A stretch of DNA of 64,000 bases from Corynebacterium yonathiae (lineage in GTDB: Bacteria; Actinomycetota; Actinomycetes; Mycobacteriales; Mycobacteriaceae), in assembly GCF_022288805.1 (NCBI RefSeq), contig NZ_JAKOPM010000005.1, positions 65,938-129,937 of the forward strand, given 5' to 3'. The notes beneath the pieces were generated by a model. It ran no database searches, was not told the origin of the DNA, and worked only from the letters and a program-made list of their open reading frames with translations. Position 1 is the first letter of the stretch, and each line of letters starts with the position of its first letter. A program made the translations under genes and the position numbers. Of the stretch, positions 27,676 through 39,178 are shown one piece after another.

Positions 27676-27791
27676 GGCTTTCCTCCTTTATAGTGATAGC
27701 GACCGGCCGCGAGCCTATCAGGAATTTGTAATGCGAGACAGGGTGGGCGCTAAGCCTCCTTAAGGCGGGCCGGGCCGGTAGGATGTGGGCC

Positions 27792-28265
27792 ATGCGCGTA
27801 TATCTAGGAGCAGACCACGCAGGTTTCGAAACCAAGAACCTGATCGCTGAACACCTCACCAAACAGGGCCACGAAGTCATTGACTGCGGCGCCCATACCT
27901 ATGATGCTGATGACGATTACCCGGCATTTTGCATCGAAGCGGCACAACGCACCGTCAATGATCCAGGCTCTTTGGGCATTGTGCTTGGCGGCTCCGGCAA
28001 TGGCGAGCAGATTGCCGCCAATAAGGTCAAGGGTGCCCGCTGTGCACTGGCTTGGTCCACCGAGACCGCCCGCCTTGCCCGCGAGCACAACAACGCCCAG
28101 CTTATCGGTATCGGTGGCCGCATGCACACCGAGGAGCAAGCCTTGGAAATCGTCGATGCCTTCCTGGACCAAGAATGGTCCCGCGCGGAACGCCACCAGC
28201 GCCGCATCGACATCTTGGCAGAATATGAGCGCACCGGCATCGCCCCCGAGCTGCCGGAAGCTTAA
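27792..28265 (+). CDS. rpiB: Ribose-5-phosphate isomerase B
   Basis: The 157-aa enzyme interconverts ribulose-5-phosphate and ribose-5-phosphate. G-A-D-H-A-G-F-E lies near residue 6 and G-G-S-G-N-G-E-Q-I-A-A-N-K near residue 66; the Glu here is the actinobacterial catalytic base that replaces the Cys of E. coli RpiB. TAGGAT (27779-27784) lies 7 nt before ATG 27792, so a leaderless start is chosen over an upstream in-frame ATG at 27783. A terminator follows. Confidence 0.95.
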   Translation: MRVYLGADHAGFETKNLIAEHLTKQGHEVIDCGAHTYDADDDYPAFCIEAAQRTVNDPGSLGIVLGGSGNGEQIAANKVKGARCALAWSTETARLAREHNNAQLIGIGGRMHTEEQALEIVDAFLDQEWSRAERHQRRIDILAEYERTGIAPELPEA

Positions 28266-28277
28266 GCCACATAGAAT

Positions 28278-28315
28278 AAACGCCGCGGAACCTCCTTTGG
28301 TCCACGGCGTTTCTT
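28278..28315 (+). terminator. Terminator after rpiB
   Basis: An AAACGCCGCGGA/TCCACGGCGTTT stem with one mismatch and a T-rich 3' side lies 12 bp after the rpiB stop, between rpiB and the convergent aldo-keto reductase. Confidence 0.85.
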
Positions 28316-28350
28316 TGTGTGCTTCGGCCGGCTCAGCCGGGGTTTAAGGT

Positions 28351-29184
28351 TTAGGCGTCATTCATGTCATTCGGGTGCGGACCGCCGCGGCCCTCTTCGC
28401 CCTCATCCAAGGCAGTGATGGCAGCCATCTCATCCTCGCTGAGTTCAAAGCCGTAGACATCGAAATTCTCCGCGATGCGCGATGGTGTGGCGGACTTAGG
28501 GAAGAGGATTACTCCATTTTGTAGATGCCAGCGGATAATGACCTGCGCTGAGCTGACATTGTGTGCAGCAGCAGCCTCGGTGACCTCGGGTGCCTCCAAG
28601 ATATCGCTTTTGCCCTGGCCCAGCGGACCCCATGCCTCAATGGCTATGGTGTGGGCGCGGAAGGCATCCAGCTCCCGCCAGCGCTGCAGGTAAGGGTGAA
28701 GTTCGACCTGATTGACCGCCGGCTTGACGTCGGTCTTAAGTTCCAACTGCTCTAGGTGCTCCAACTCGAAGTTGGAGACGCCGATGGACTTTGCCTTGCC
28801 CTGCTTTTGTAGCTCGATAAGCTGCTGCCAAGCCTCGACATACGTACCCTTTGCCGGGGTCGGCCAGTGGATGAGGTAGAGGTCTACATAATCCAACCCC
28901 AGTTTTTCCAAGGATTCTTCGAGCGCCGCGGCGGCATCAGTCTGGCGGTCATTCCATAGCTTGGTGGTGACAAAAAGCTCTTCGCGGGGAATGCCGGACT
29001 TGGCAATAGCCCGGCCCACGCCTTCTTCGTTGCCGTAGATGGCGGCGGTATCGATGTGGCGATAGCCCACGCGCAGGGCTTCAGCTACCAGTTCCTCGGT
29101 CTTGTCTGGGTCCATCTGAAATACGCCGAAGCCCAGCTGTGGGATGGTATTGCCGTCATTAAGGGTGATGTTAGGTACGCTCAT
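28351..29184 (-). CDS. Aldo/keto reductase, 2,5-diketo-D-gluconate reductase type
   Basis: The 277-aa NADPH-dependent reductase has G-F-G-V-F near residue 18, the catalytic tetrad segments (D-T-A near 45, Y-G-N-E-E, K in T-T-K-L-W near 74, H in L-I-H-W-P near 107) and the AKR NADP motif F-P-K-S near 230. It resembles AKR5-type carbonyl reductases. TAGTCT lies 7 nt before the ATG, implying its own leaderless promoter inside the gap after the sulfatase-like gene. The natural substrate is unknown. Confidence 0.9.
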   Translation of the reverse strand: MSVPNITLNDGNTIPQLGFGVFQMDPDKTEELVAEALRVGYRHIDTAAIYGNEEGVGRAIAKSGIPREELFVTTKLWNDRQTDAAAALEESLEKLGLDYVDLYLIHWPTPAKGTYVEAWQQLIELQKQGKAKSIGVSNFELEHLEQLELKTDVKPAVNQVELHPYLQRWRELDAFRAHTIAIEAWGPLGQGKSDILEAPEVTEAAAAHNVSSAQVIIRWHLQNGVILFPKSATPSRIAENFDVYGFELSEDEMAAITALDEGEEGRGGPHPNDMNDA

Positions 29185-29202
29185 GCGCCCCAGACTACCT
29201 AT

Positions 29203-29835
29203 CTATTGCAACGGGCCGAGCGTGATGAATTTATTCCACGTCTCCCACTCATCCTGCAGGCGGGCACGCTCATGGGGTGGGGTAGCGGTGTCGTCGATAA
29301 GCGTGGCATCAATCATGCGCACGCCATTGTCAAAGAACAAAGCGGCGTGCCCCGAGGCACCGTGGCGCAGTACCGGTACTAGGTTCAACCCATCGAAGGA
29401 CAGGCGTGCATTGGGGCGCACGTCCAGCCCGGCAATGGCGGCGAGGGTAGGCGCCAAGTCAATAGGGGAGACTAGCTCGTTATTCTCCCCGCTTTCCGCC
29501 ACACCCGGCCACAGCACCGACATCGGGGCATTTCCACCTAGCAGGGAGCAGACCGCAATGACGCCTTCTATCTGGTCGAGCTCTTCCAAGCTGGGCTGTT
29601 CAAGTAGGCGGAAGACATCTTCACCGGCAGGCTGCGTGTCTTCACGCACCTCATAGCCCACCCCAGCAAAAACCTCACTGATGCGCGTGGTGGCTTGGCG
29701 CTGGGGGTACTGTCCGGTCAGGGTACCGCGGCGGGAGTCCGCATAGTTTTCCGAAGGCACCCACGTGTTTTTAAAACGAACGCCGCGCAGTGCGGTCTCC
29801 GGCGCATGGTCAAAGGTCGCAAGAGTGATATCCAT
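29203..29835 (-). CDS. Degenerate sulfatase-like protein
   Basis: The 210-aa product resembles the alkaline-phosphatase/sulfatase superfamily. Y-A-D-S-R-R-G-T-L-T-G-Q-Y-P near residue 31 lines up with the sulfatase signature C-x-P-S-R-x3-L-T-G, and P-I-D-L-A-P-T-L-A-A-I-A-G-L near 133 is the typical C-terminal motif. The formylglycine-forming Cys/Ser is Tyr, Pro is Asp, and the N-terminal metal-binding Asp pair is absent. The protein is less than half the normal length of about 450-550 aa. It should have no sulfatase activity. Yet TAGAAT lies 7 nt before the ATG and the frame is intact, so the short form may have been kept for another role. Confidence 0.6.
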   Translation of the reverse strand: MDITLATFDHAPETALRGVRFKNTWVPSENYADSRRGTLTGQYPQRQATTRISEVFAGVGYEVREDTQPAGEDVFRLLEQPSLEELDQIEGVIAVCSLLGGNAPMSVLWPGVAESGENNELVSPIDLAPTLAAIAGLDVRPNARLSFDGLNLVPVLRHGASGHAALFFDNGVRMIDATLIDDTATPPHERARLQDEWETWNKFITLGPLQ

Positions 29836-29916
29836 GGGCTCAATTCTAGGCTTGCCGACGCCCCCTCCGACGAACTTCGCTTAGTGATATTGGTGAGAGG
29901 ACGCTCGCCGAGACGA

Positions 29917-29990
29917 TTCAACGATTTCGTCCCTATAAATCGCCTATTTCGTCGACGGTCGCGGTGGTTTAGATGGACGAAATCGTTGAA
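29917..29990. repeat. Long perfect inverted repeat of unknown role
   Basis: Two 16-bp arms, TTCAACGATTTCGTCC at 29917-29932 and its exact complement at 29975-29990, enclose 42 bp that contain another TTTCGTC. It lies upstream of the sulfatase-like gene and downstream of the nitroreductase. There is no T run, so it is not an ordinary terminator. It could be a small repeat element or an operator. Confidence 0.7.
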
Positions 29991-30015
29991 CTAGCCTGCT
30001 GATGGGGAGCTGGCG

Positions 30016-30708
30016 CTAATCGAGCTCCAGCCCCTCGATACCGTGCACCGTCACGGTCTCTGAGAGCGGCGCGCGGCCCGGAGCCGTATTAAAGACTGGG
30101 CTAGAGTCATCGGCCGTACCAAAGGTGATGGCGGTGACCAGCTTGTAGTCCTCGTCCACGCCGAGGAATTCGCGTGCGGTTGGCGCAATTAGGGAAATCA
30201 TGCCCTGTGGGATGCCGTGATAGCCGTGTGCCTCCAGGGAAAGCAGGAAGTTTTCGGTGTAGGTTCCCTGGTCAAAGGCGGCACGGATGCGGTCGCCCAT
30301 CGGTGGGATAAAAAGAAGTACCGCATGCGGCGCGCCGAAGAAGCGCAGGTTTTCGCGGACGAACTCCACGCGGCCTTCTTTATCCTCGCGCTTAATGCCC
30401 AGCAGACCGTACATTTTGGCGGCCAGTTCTTGGGAACGCTGGGGATGGATGCCCTCACCATAATCGGTGGTGGAGTCCGGGCTGAGGCCGTTGGTGTCGA
30501 ATTCCTTAATCAGCGCGGCGCTGAGCTCCTTGAGCTTTTCTCCGCCTACCACGTGGACGTTCCACGGCTGGGTATTGGAGTTGGACGGTGCGGATTGAGC
30601 GTCCTCCAAGACCTGCTTGATGTCTTCTACCGGCATGGGCTCCGGCAGGAATGCGCGGGGAGAGTGGCGATTGCGGATAAATTCGGAATACTTATTGGTT
30701 GAAGTCAT
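30016..30708 (-). CDS. Nitroreductase family protein
   Basis: The 230-aa flavin (FMN) enzyme has the nitroreductase N-terminal pattern R-x-S-x-R-x-F (here R-H-S-P-R-A-F, about residue 12) and A-P-S-N-S-N-T-Q-P-W near 39. Such enzymes reduce nitroaromatics, quinones or enones with NAD(P)H. TACAGT lies 7 nt before ATG 30708, giving a leaderless start. A longer upstream reading frame is open only because it runs through the tRNA-Gly gene, and is rejected. Confidence 0.88.
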   Translation of the reverse strand: MTSTNKYSEFIRNRHSPRAFLPEPMPVEDIKQVLEDAQSAPSNSNTQPWNVHVVGGEKLKELSAALIKEFDTNGLSPDSTTDYGEGIHPQRSQELAAKMYGLLGIKREDKEGRVEFVRENLRFFGAPHAVLLFIPPMGDRIRAAFDQGTYTENFLLSLEAHGYHGIPQGMISLIAPTAREFLGVDEDYKLVTAITFGTADDSSPVFNTAPGRAPLSETVTVHGIEGLELD

Positions 30709-30792
30709 GCGCGCCACTGTACACTTCGCCGCATGCGTCCGCCTTAAACCAAGTGTGGCTAGCGCAGATGAGCAAGGCCGGGGAGGAAAACG

Positions 30793-30820
30793 AAAAATCG
30801 CCCACCTGAAAGATGGGCGA
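30793..30820 (-). terminator. Terminator after tRNA-Gly
   Basis: A TCGCCCA/TGGGCGA stem with a 9-nt loop is followed on the minus strand by five T. It is directly downstream of tRNA-Gly. Confidence 0.88.
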
Positions 30821-30827
30821 GACGTGG

Positions 30828-30899
30828 AGGGAATGACGGGAATCGAACCCGCGTCTTCAGCTTGGAAGGCTGAGGTATTAGCCACTATACGACATTCCC
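30828..30899 (-). tRNA. tRNA-Gly (anticodon TCC)
   Basis: Acceptor arms GGGAATG/CATTCCC, anticodon stem TCAGC/GCTGA with loop CTTCCAA, and a T-arm with GGTTCGATTCC are present on the minus strand. The discriminator is U, as usual for bacterial tRNA-Gly, and CCA follows at 30825-30827. A terminator lies just beyond. Confidence 0.94.
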
Positions 30900-31021
30900 A
30901 CAGCGCGCTATTGAAACGCTGCGCCATACTTTAGCGCACGTGGGGGCAAAAATGAAAATAGGGAACTAGGGTAGCGCTTGAGTCGTTGTTATAAGCAGAA
31001 CGGCCCTACCAATAGAAGGCG

Positions 31022-31852
31022 ATGATCATAGTGGAAATTTTGCTCCTTGTGCTGGCAGTGGGCGGAGGTGCGTGGTTTATGTCCTCGCGCAACTCTCAAA
31101 AGCGCCGCGAGGAACGAGAAGCACAGCAATTGGCCGATGCACAAGCCGATGCTCGCCGGTGGATTGAGCGCCTGGGTGGCCAAGTAATGCAGATTTCAGG
31201 CACAGACTCTGCCTCCCAGCAGGCAATGGCCGATGCGTCCGAGCGTTTTACAGCAGCTAACTCGGCGATTTCGCGCGCCACTACTGCAAAGCAGGCGAAC
31301 CTCGCGCGTGAGTCCGCTCTGGAAGGCATGCATTATGTGAATGCTGCGCGCGAGATTATGGGCATGAACCCGGGCCCAGAGCTACCGCCGCTCGAGGGAC
31401 AGCGCGCCGCGGGCAAGGTAACGGAAAAGCGCACGGTGGAAGCGAATGGTCAGCAGATTACGGCCTCGCCGTATGCCTCCGCGGATACCCCGAACTACTA
31501 CCCAGGCGGAATTGTCGCAGGGCGCCCAGTTCCGGCGGGTTGGTACTCACGTCCGTGGTGGGCCGAGGCATTGCAGACCGGCGTGTGGATGGTTGGCTAC
31601 TCCATGATGTTTAATGCCCTGTTCTCCGGTATGTCTGGCATTGGTTATTCCGCGACCGCTGCCGAAAGCGGTGACTGGGGCGGTGGTGACGGCATGGGCG
31701 ATGCTGGCGACATGGGCGGTGGCGATGACGGCGGCGGCCTGTTTGATGGCCTTGGCGATGGCGATGGCGGCGGCGGCCTGTTTGATGGCCTTGGCGATGG
31801 CGATGGCGGCGGATTCTTTGACGGAATGTTTGATTTCGATTTCGATTTCTAG
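31022..31852 (+). CDS. Membrane-anchored Gly/Asp-rich protein of unknown function
   Basis: The 276-aa protein has one N-terminal membrane segment (about 3-20), a charged helical region rich in Arg, Glu, Gln and Ala (about 22-110), and a C-terminal tail dominated by Gly and Asp that ends in F-D-F-D-F-D-F. Within the tail a 13-residue unit G-G-L-F-D-G-L-G-D-G-D-G-G occurs twice in tandem and a third, partial unit follows. I do not recognise its function; similar proteins are annotated in corynebacteria without a role. A weak GAAGG lies upstream of the ATG. Confidence 0.75.
   Translation: MIIVEILLLVLAVGGGAWFMSSRNSQKRREEREAQQLADAQADARRWIERLGGQVMQISGTDSASQQAMADASERFTAANSAISRATTAKQANLARESALEGMHYVNAAREIMGMNPGPELPPLEGQRAAGKVTEKRTVEANGQQITASPYASADTPNYYPGGIVAGRPVPAGWYSRPWWAEALQTGVWMVGYSMMFNALFSGMSGIGYSATAAESGDWGGGDGMGDAGDMGGGDDGGGLFDGLGDGDGGGGLFDGLGDGDGGGFFDGMFDFDFDF
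31731..31808 (+). repeat. 39-bp tandem repeat, two units
   Basis: Two near-identical adjacent 39-bp units (31731-31769 and 31770-31808), in frame, encode a 13-residue Gly/Asp-rich segment of the preceding protein. Copy number may vary between strains. Confidence 0.8.
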
Positions 31853-31986
31853 CCGCTAGTCTGTCAAAATCGTCTTCTGTGCTGCGTTGATTCCATTAAG
31901 TGGGGGTCCGTTTAGGAGATTTAAAACGGACACGGTACACTGTCTCAGGTATGCAACGCAGCCAAGGTAACTTGGTGGCCTACATA

Positions 31987-32060
31987 CGGGGCGTGGCGCA
32001 GTTTGGTAGCGCACCTGCTTTGGGAGCAGGGGGTCGCAGGTTCAAATCCTGTCGCCCCGA
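31987..32060 (+). tRNA. tRNA-Pro (anticodon TGG)
   Basis: The 74-nt gene has acceptor arms CGGGGCG/CGCCCCG, anticodon stem CCTGC/GCAGG with loop TTTGGGA, and T-arm GGTTCAAATCC. The anticodon is TGG. The discriminator is A and CCA is not encoded. A terminator lies 5 bp downstream and tig follows. Confidence 0.95.
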
Positions 32061-32065
32061 CGTAT

Positions 32066-32108
32066 GGGGGTCTGGAAATGCCCTAATAAGGATTTCCGGA
32101 CCCCCTTT
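32066..32108 (+). terminator. Terminator after tRNA-Pro
   Basis: GGGGGTCTGGAAAT pairs with ATTTCCGGACCCCC (one mismatch) around a 12-nt loop, followed by TTT. It lies between tRNA-Pro and tig. Confidence 0.88.
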
Positions 32109-32150
32109 AAGTTTATGTACGTAAAACAATGAAGCCAGGGAGATTCACTC

Positions 32151-33509
32151 GTGAAGACCACCGTAGACAAGCTGAGCGATACCCGCGTTAAGCTCACCGT
32201 CAACGTTCCGTTTGCGGAGCTGGACCAGGAAATCGATCAAGCTTACGCGGCAATCGCGCAGCAGGTTTCTATTCCAGGTTTCCGTAAGGGCAAGGCACCG
32301 CGCCAGCTTATTGACGCTCGCTTCGGCCGCGGCCCCATCCTGGAGCAGGTTGTCAATGACATGCTGCCTTCCCGCTACGAGCAGGCAGTCAAGGAAAACG
32401 ATCTGAAGGTCATCGGCCAGCCGGACGTTGACATTTCCAAGATTGAGGACAAGGACTTCGTGGAGTTCACCGCAGAGGTTGATATCCGTCCTGAGTTCGA
32501 GATTCCGGACTTCTCCAAGATCTCCGTTACCGTCCCAGCCCTAAAGGCTGACGAAGAGGACGTCGACAAGGCTCTGGAGGAGCTGGCAGAGCGCTTCGGT
32601 GAGCTCAAGGACACCAAGCGCAAGATGAAGACCGGCGACTACGCCATCATCGACATCACCGCCGAGATTGATGGCGAGAAGATCGAGGACGCTTCCACCG
32701 AAGGCCTGTCCTACCGTATCGGCGACGATGACCTTATCAAGGGCCTGGATACCGCCCTGCGCGGCATGAAGACCGGTGAGGATAACGAGTTCACCTCCAC
32801 CATCCAGTCCGGTGAGCACAAGGACGAAGAGGCCACCATCAAGGTGCATGTCCAGCAGTCGAAGGAGCGCAAGCTGCCGGCTATGGACGATGAGTTTGCG
32901 CAGATGGCTTCTGAGTTCGACACCATGGACGAGCTGCGTGAATCCACCAAGACCCAGGTGGAGGAGACCAAGAAGGCTGAGCAGGCTGCACAGATCCGCG
33001 ATGAGGTTCTGAAGTCCGCACTGTCCGAGGTTGAATTCGAACTGCCGCAGTCCGTAGTGGACGAGCAGGCTCACTCCCAGCTGCACCAGATCCTGGGCCA
33101 GCTGGCTCACGATGAGAAGGCCCTGGCTCAGCTGCTTGAGGCACAGGGCACCTCCCGCGAGGAGTTTGATAAGCAGACTCGCGAGCAGGCAGAAGAGTCC
33201 GTGCGCACCCAGCTGTTCCTTGACGCTGTAGCAGAGAAGGAAGAGCCGGAAGTTTCCCAGCAGGAGCTGACCGACCACATCCTGTTCACCGCTCAGTCCT
33301 ACGGCATGGACCCGAACCAGTTCATCCAGCAGCTGCAGTCCAACGGCCAGATCGCAAATCTTTTCTCTGACGTGCGCCGTGGTAAGGCACTGGCTGCCGC
33401 TATCTGCCGCACCACCGTCAAGGATGAAGAGGGCAACGATGTAGACGTTGACCAGTACTTCGGTGAAATCGAAGAAGAGGACGCTGCAGAAGCTTCCGAG
33501 GAGAAGTAA
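32151..33509 (+). CDS. tig: Trigger factor, ribosome-associated chaperone
   Basis: The 452-aa chaperone and peptidyl-prolyl isomerase binds the ribosome exit site. The N-terminal ribosome-binding motif G-F-R-K-G-K-A-P lies near residue 44, the FKBP-type PPIase domain at about 150-240 (G-D-Y-A-I-I-D near 164) and the helical chaperone domain after that, with an acidic C terminus. The start is GTG 32151 with GGGAGA upstream. tig next to clpP1P2 is the standard order; here an RNR block is inserted between them. Confidence 0.97.
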   Translation: MKTTVDKLSDTRVKLTVNVPFAELDQEIDQAYAAIAQQVSIPGFRKGKAPRQLIDARFGRGPILEQVVNDMLPSRYEQAVKENDLKVIGQPDVDISKIEDKDFVEFTAEVDIRPEFEIPDFSKISVTVPALKADEEDVDKALEELAERFGELKDTKRKMKTGDYAIIDITAEIDGEKIEDASTEGLSYRIGDDDLIKGLDTALRGMKTGEDNEFTSTIQSGEHKDEEATIKVHVQQSKERKLPAMDDEFAQMASEFDTMDELRESTKTQVEETKKAEQAAQIRDEVLKSALSEVEFELPQSVVDEQAHSQLHQILGQLAHDEKALAQLLEAQGTSREEFDKQTREQAEESVRTQLFLDAVAEKEEPEVSQQELTDHILFTAQSYGMDPNQFIQQLQSNGQIANLFSDVRRGKALAAAICRTTVKDEEGNDVDVDQYFGEIEEEDAAEASEEK

Positions 33510-33560
33510 TCTCCCGCTTGTAACGCGCTGCTGCCACATGTGTGGTGGCGAGCGCGCATG

Positions 33561-33607
33561 AAACCCCGGATTCAGGTAACTCAAGGATGAGCCTGAATCC
33601 GGGGTTT
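33561..33607 (+). terminator. Strong terminator after tig
   Basis: A perfect 16-bp stem, AAACCCCGGATTCAGG with its complement around a 15-nt loop, ends in TTT. A weaker ACGCCC/GGGCGT hairpin at 33620-33658 may serve the convergent RNR operon. Confidence 0.92.
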
Positions 33608-33682
33608 GTGCCATTGTGAACGCCCCCTAGGAGTCTTTGAGTACTTCGAAGAGGGCGTGATGTGTGTTGGCTGGGGATACCG

Positions 33683-34264
33683 CTAGCCGTTCTTGGCTCT
33701 AAAGGCCTCGTCGGTCAACTGCAGGAAGCGCATAACGTAATCCTTGACAAAGTCTGCGGTACGTTGATTGAGATGTCCGGACTCTTCGAAAAGGGTGGGG
33801 GATTGGCCCAGAAATACTTCGGGCTGACCAGGGAGCGGCATGTCGAAGTAGGACAGAGCGAGGCGAAGGTTCTTCTGTGAACTGTAGCCGCCCATGCGGC
33901 CTACAGAGTGGCTAATGATACCTGCGGGAAGGTTCTTCCACGCCACATCTGAGTTGGGTTTAGAGCCGATGTCCACTGCGTTTTTGAGGCAGGCAGGGAT
34001 AGTGCGGTTGTTCTCTGGCGTAATGAAGAGGATCCCGCTCGAGTTCTTGATGGTCTCGCGAAAGGTGGTGTACTCAGCCGGAGTGGGCTTGTCCGTGACG
34101 GCGGGGTCATCGTAGTCGAAGTCATAGAGCGGCAAGTCACGGATTTCCACGATGTTTGCCTCGTAGCCTTCAGGGATCATCGTGAGCACCTCGTGTGCAA
34201 TCTTGCGTGCAAATGACTCTCGGCGCAGGCTGCCGACGATAACGCTGATACGTGGGGTGGTCAT
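33683..34264 (-). CDS. NAD(P)H-dependent FMN reductase, last gene of the RNR operon
   Basis: The 193-aa flavodoxin-fold reductase has G-S-L-R-R-E-S-F near residue 11 (phosphate loop) and T-P-E-N-N-R-T-I-P near residue 81, the usual T-P-E-Y-N motif with Asn for Tyr. It would supply reduced flavin. It is 39 bp after the small gene downstream of nrdF, so it is probably the last gene of the nrdI-nrdE-nrdF operon. I infer it may reduce FMN on NrdI or keep flavin reduced during radical activation; no published link is known to me. AAGAAAGAAGG lies before the ATG. Confidence 0.85.
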   Translation of the reverse strand: MTTPRISVIVGSLRRESFARKIAHEVLTMIPEGYEANIVEIRDLPLYDFDYDDPAVTDKPTPAEYTTFRETIKNSSGILFITPENNRTIPACLKNAVDIGSKPNSDVAWKNLPAGIISHSVGRMGGYSSQKNLRLALSYFDMPLPGQPEVFLGQSPTLFEESGHLNQRTADFVKDYVMRFLQLTDEAFRAKNG

Positions 34265-34303
34265 GGTAAACCTTCTTTCTTAGTTGGGTGTAGGGAGACG
34301 TGG

Positions 34304-37836
<3,533 letters not shown>

Positions 37837-37886
37837 TGTGTTTTCCAATCTGTGTGATGCGGATGTGTTCTTCATCTTGTGGGGGA

Positions 37887-38324
37887 TTAATGGGGTGTCA
37901 TCGTTAGCTGCTTTTGCTGCTCCCAAAACTTCTGAAGGCCCTGCTTTACGGCGGCGATGTCCTTCTGGGTGCCGAGAAGCTCGAAGTGATACAGCTCCGG
38001 TACGTGGCACTTGGCGGAAATGATGCGTCCGGCGACGCAGTAAGCACTTCCGAAGTTGGTATTCCCTGAGGTAATAACGCCCCGGATAAAGGAGCGGTTG
38101 ATTGGGTCATTGAGGAAGTCGATGACCTGTTTGGGGACTGCGCGCTTGAGCGAGCCGCCGCCGTAGGTGGGAACGATGAGTACGTACGGGTGTGAAACCT
38201 GGATCATCCCGGTTTTCTTGGGGCGCAGTGGAATGCGCACCGCGGGTCTATCTAAGCGTTCGACGAATCTTTTCGTGTTCTCTGAAACGCTGGAAAAGTA
38301 CACCAAATCTGGTGAGTCTGACAT
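37887..38324 (-). CDS. nrdI: NrdI flavodoxin-like activator of NrdF
   Basis: The 145-aa flavodoxin-like protein has the FMN phosphate loop F-S-S-V-S-E-N-T near residue 10 and T-Y-G-G-G-S near residue 55. In class Ib it gives superoxide to assemble the dimanganese radical; in class Ie it is required for tyrosine hydroxylation to DOPA. It is the first gene of the operon, with AGGAT before ATG 38324. No nrdH gene is present in the window, unlike the usual nrdHIE order, so the electron donor for NrdE lies elsewhere. Confidence 0.93.
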   Translation of the reverse strand: MSDSPDLVYFSSVSENTKRFVERLDRPAVRIPLRPKKTGMIQVSHPYVLIVPTYGGGSLKRAVPKQVIDFLNDPINRSFIRGVITSGNTNFGSAYCVAGRIISAKCHVPELYHFELLGTQKDIAAVKQGLQKFWEQQKQLTMTPH

Positions 38325-38378
38325 GGCAATCCTGCTCATTCTGGCCTTAGCCATAAGTGGGATAGGTGATATTCGAAA

Positions 38379-38407
38379 ATACTAACTACGCAATGCCGTA
38401 GTTGCAA
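38379..38407 (-). promoter_or_regulatory. Promoter of the nrdI-nrdE-nrdF operon
   Basis: On the minus strand TTGCAA (38402-38407) and TAGTAT (38379-38384) are separated by exactly 17 bp. The spacer is filled by one of two tandem palindromes, so a bound protein would block RNA polymerase. Confidence 0.65.
38384..38403. promoter_or_regulatory. Palindromic operator 1 of the nrd operon
   Basis: AACTACG-CAATGC-CGTAGTT is a perfect 7-6-7 palindrome over the -10/-35 spacer of the nrdI promoter. The neighbouring MntR-type gene is the best candidate regulator; this is inference. Confidence 0.75.
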
Positions 38408-38425
38408 CTACGGTCTAACGTAGTT
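38406..38425. promoter_or_regulatory. Palindromic operator 2 of the nrd operon
   Basis: AACTACG-GTCTAA-CGTAGTT is a second perfect palindrome with the same arms, centred 22 bp from operator 1 (about two helical turns) and reaching the -35 box. The pair suggests two dimers bound on one face of the DNA. Confidence 0.75.
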
Positions 38426-38469
38426 TTGAAAAGGGCAGGTGAGAGCAGGATTAATGCAAAGGGGAATGT

Positions 38470-39150
38470 CTAAAGGTTGTGGTGTGCTACAAACACTGCG
38501 TCGGTAGCTGGGCGTCCAAGTACTACCCACTGAGTGCCGCCGGCCACCTGTATTTCGAGAGAATCTGAAAAGGGCGCTCCCTCGCGCGTGCTAAGAACAG
38601 CCCCAGTGACAATGCCGCGCTCTTCAAGGAACTTCAGCAGTTGTGGGTCGGAATCAGAAATGCGTTCCACGGTCACCTGCGATTGTGCACCGCTGTCGGT
38701 GAGGCGATGCGCACTGGGGATAGTGATCTGTCCATCAACCGTAGGGATAGGATCGCCGTGCGGATCCCTAGTGGGGTAATCAAGGAACTTATCCACACGT
38801 TCTATGAGCATGTCAGACACCGCGTGTTCGAGATTTTCGGCTTCATTATGGACTTCGTCCCAGGTGTAGCCCAATGCTTGAACCAAAAAAGACTCAAGCA
38901 ATCGGTGACGGCGCACCATGACCAATGCGTACTGCCTGCCAAGTTCGGTTAACTCCACAGAGCCATAGGGCGTGTGTGACACGAGCCCTTGCTTCGCCAT
39001 TTTGCGCACTGCATCGGAAACCGAGGAGAGCTTGAGTCCCAGCTGTTTCGCTATAAGCGTGGCGGTAACGGGCTCGGATGACCATTCCTTTAGCCCCCAG
39101 ATAGCTTTCAAATAGTTCTGGGTACTGGTGGACAGCTCGGAAATAGACAT
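38470..39150 (-). CDS. MntR-type, DtxR-family metal-dependent regulator
   Basis: The 226-aa repressor has an N-terminal winged helix (L-S-S-V-S-D-A-V-R-K-M near 41-51), a metal/dimer domain and a C-terminal SH3-like domain as in DtxR. The metal ligands appear as H82, E86, H101, E105, E108 and H109. DtxR has Cys at the position of E105; Glu there is the MntR pattern and favours Mn(II). It lies directly upstream of the RNR operon, whose promoter carries two tandem palindromes. I infer Mn-dependent repression of the metal-free RNR. It is divergent from clpP1. Confidence 0.85.
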   Translation of the reverse strand: MSISELSTSTQNYLKAIWGLKEWSSEPVTATLIAKQLGLKLSSVSDAVRKMAKQGLVSHTPYGSVELTELGRQYALVMVRRHRLLESFLVQALGYTWDEVHNEAENLEHAVSDMLIERVDKFLDYPTRDPHGDPIPTVDGQITIPSAHRLTDSGAQSQVTVERISDSDPQLLKFLEERGIVTGAVLSTREGAPFSDSLEIQVAGGTQWVVLGRPATDAVFVAHHNL

Positions 39151-39178
39151 GAGTAAATGTTAACCCAGCTTCCGTGTG

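Noticed and set aside
30016..30927. Longer nitroreductase reading frame starting at 30927
   Set aside because: The extension runs through the tRNA-Gly gene and its terminator; the family N terminus begins at 30708.
31731..31808. CRISPR-like repeats
   Set aside because: The units are adjacent, in frame and without spacers, so they are a coding tandem repeat; no CRISPR array or cas gene is seen in the window.
32541..33614. Open frame opposite tig
   Set aside because: It has Leu/Gly-rich shadow composition and overlaps the tig terminator; no sign of a real gene.
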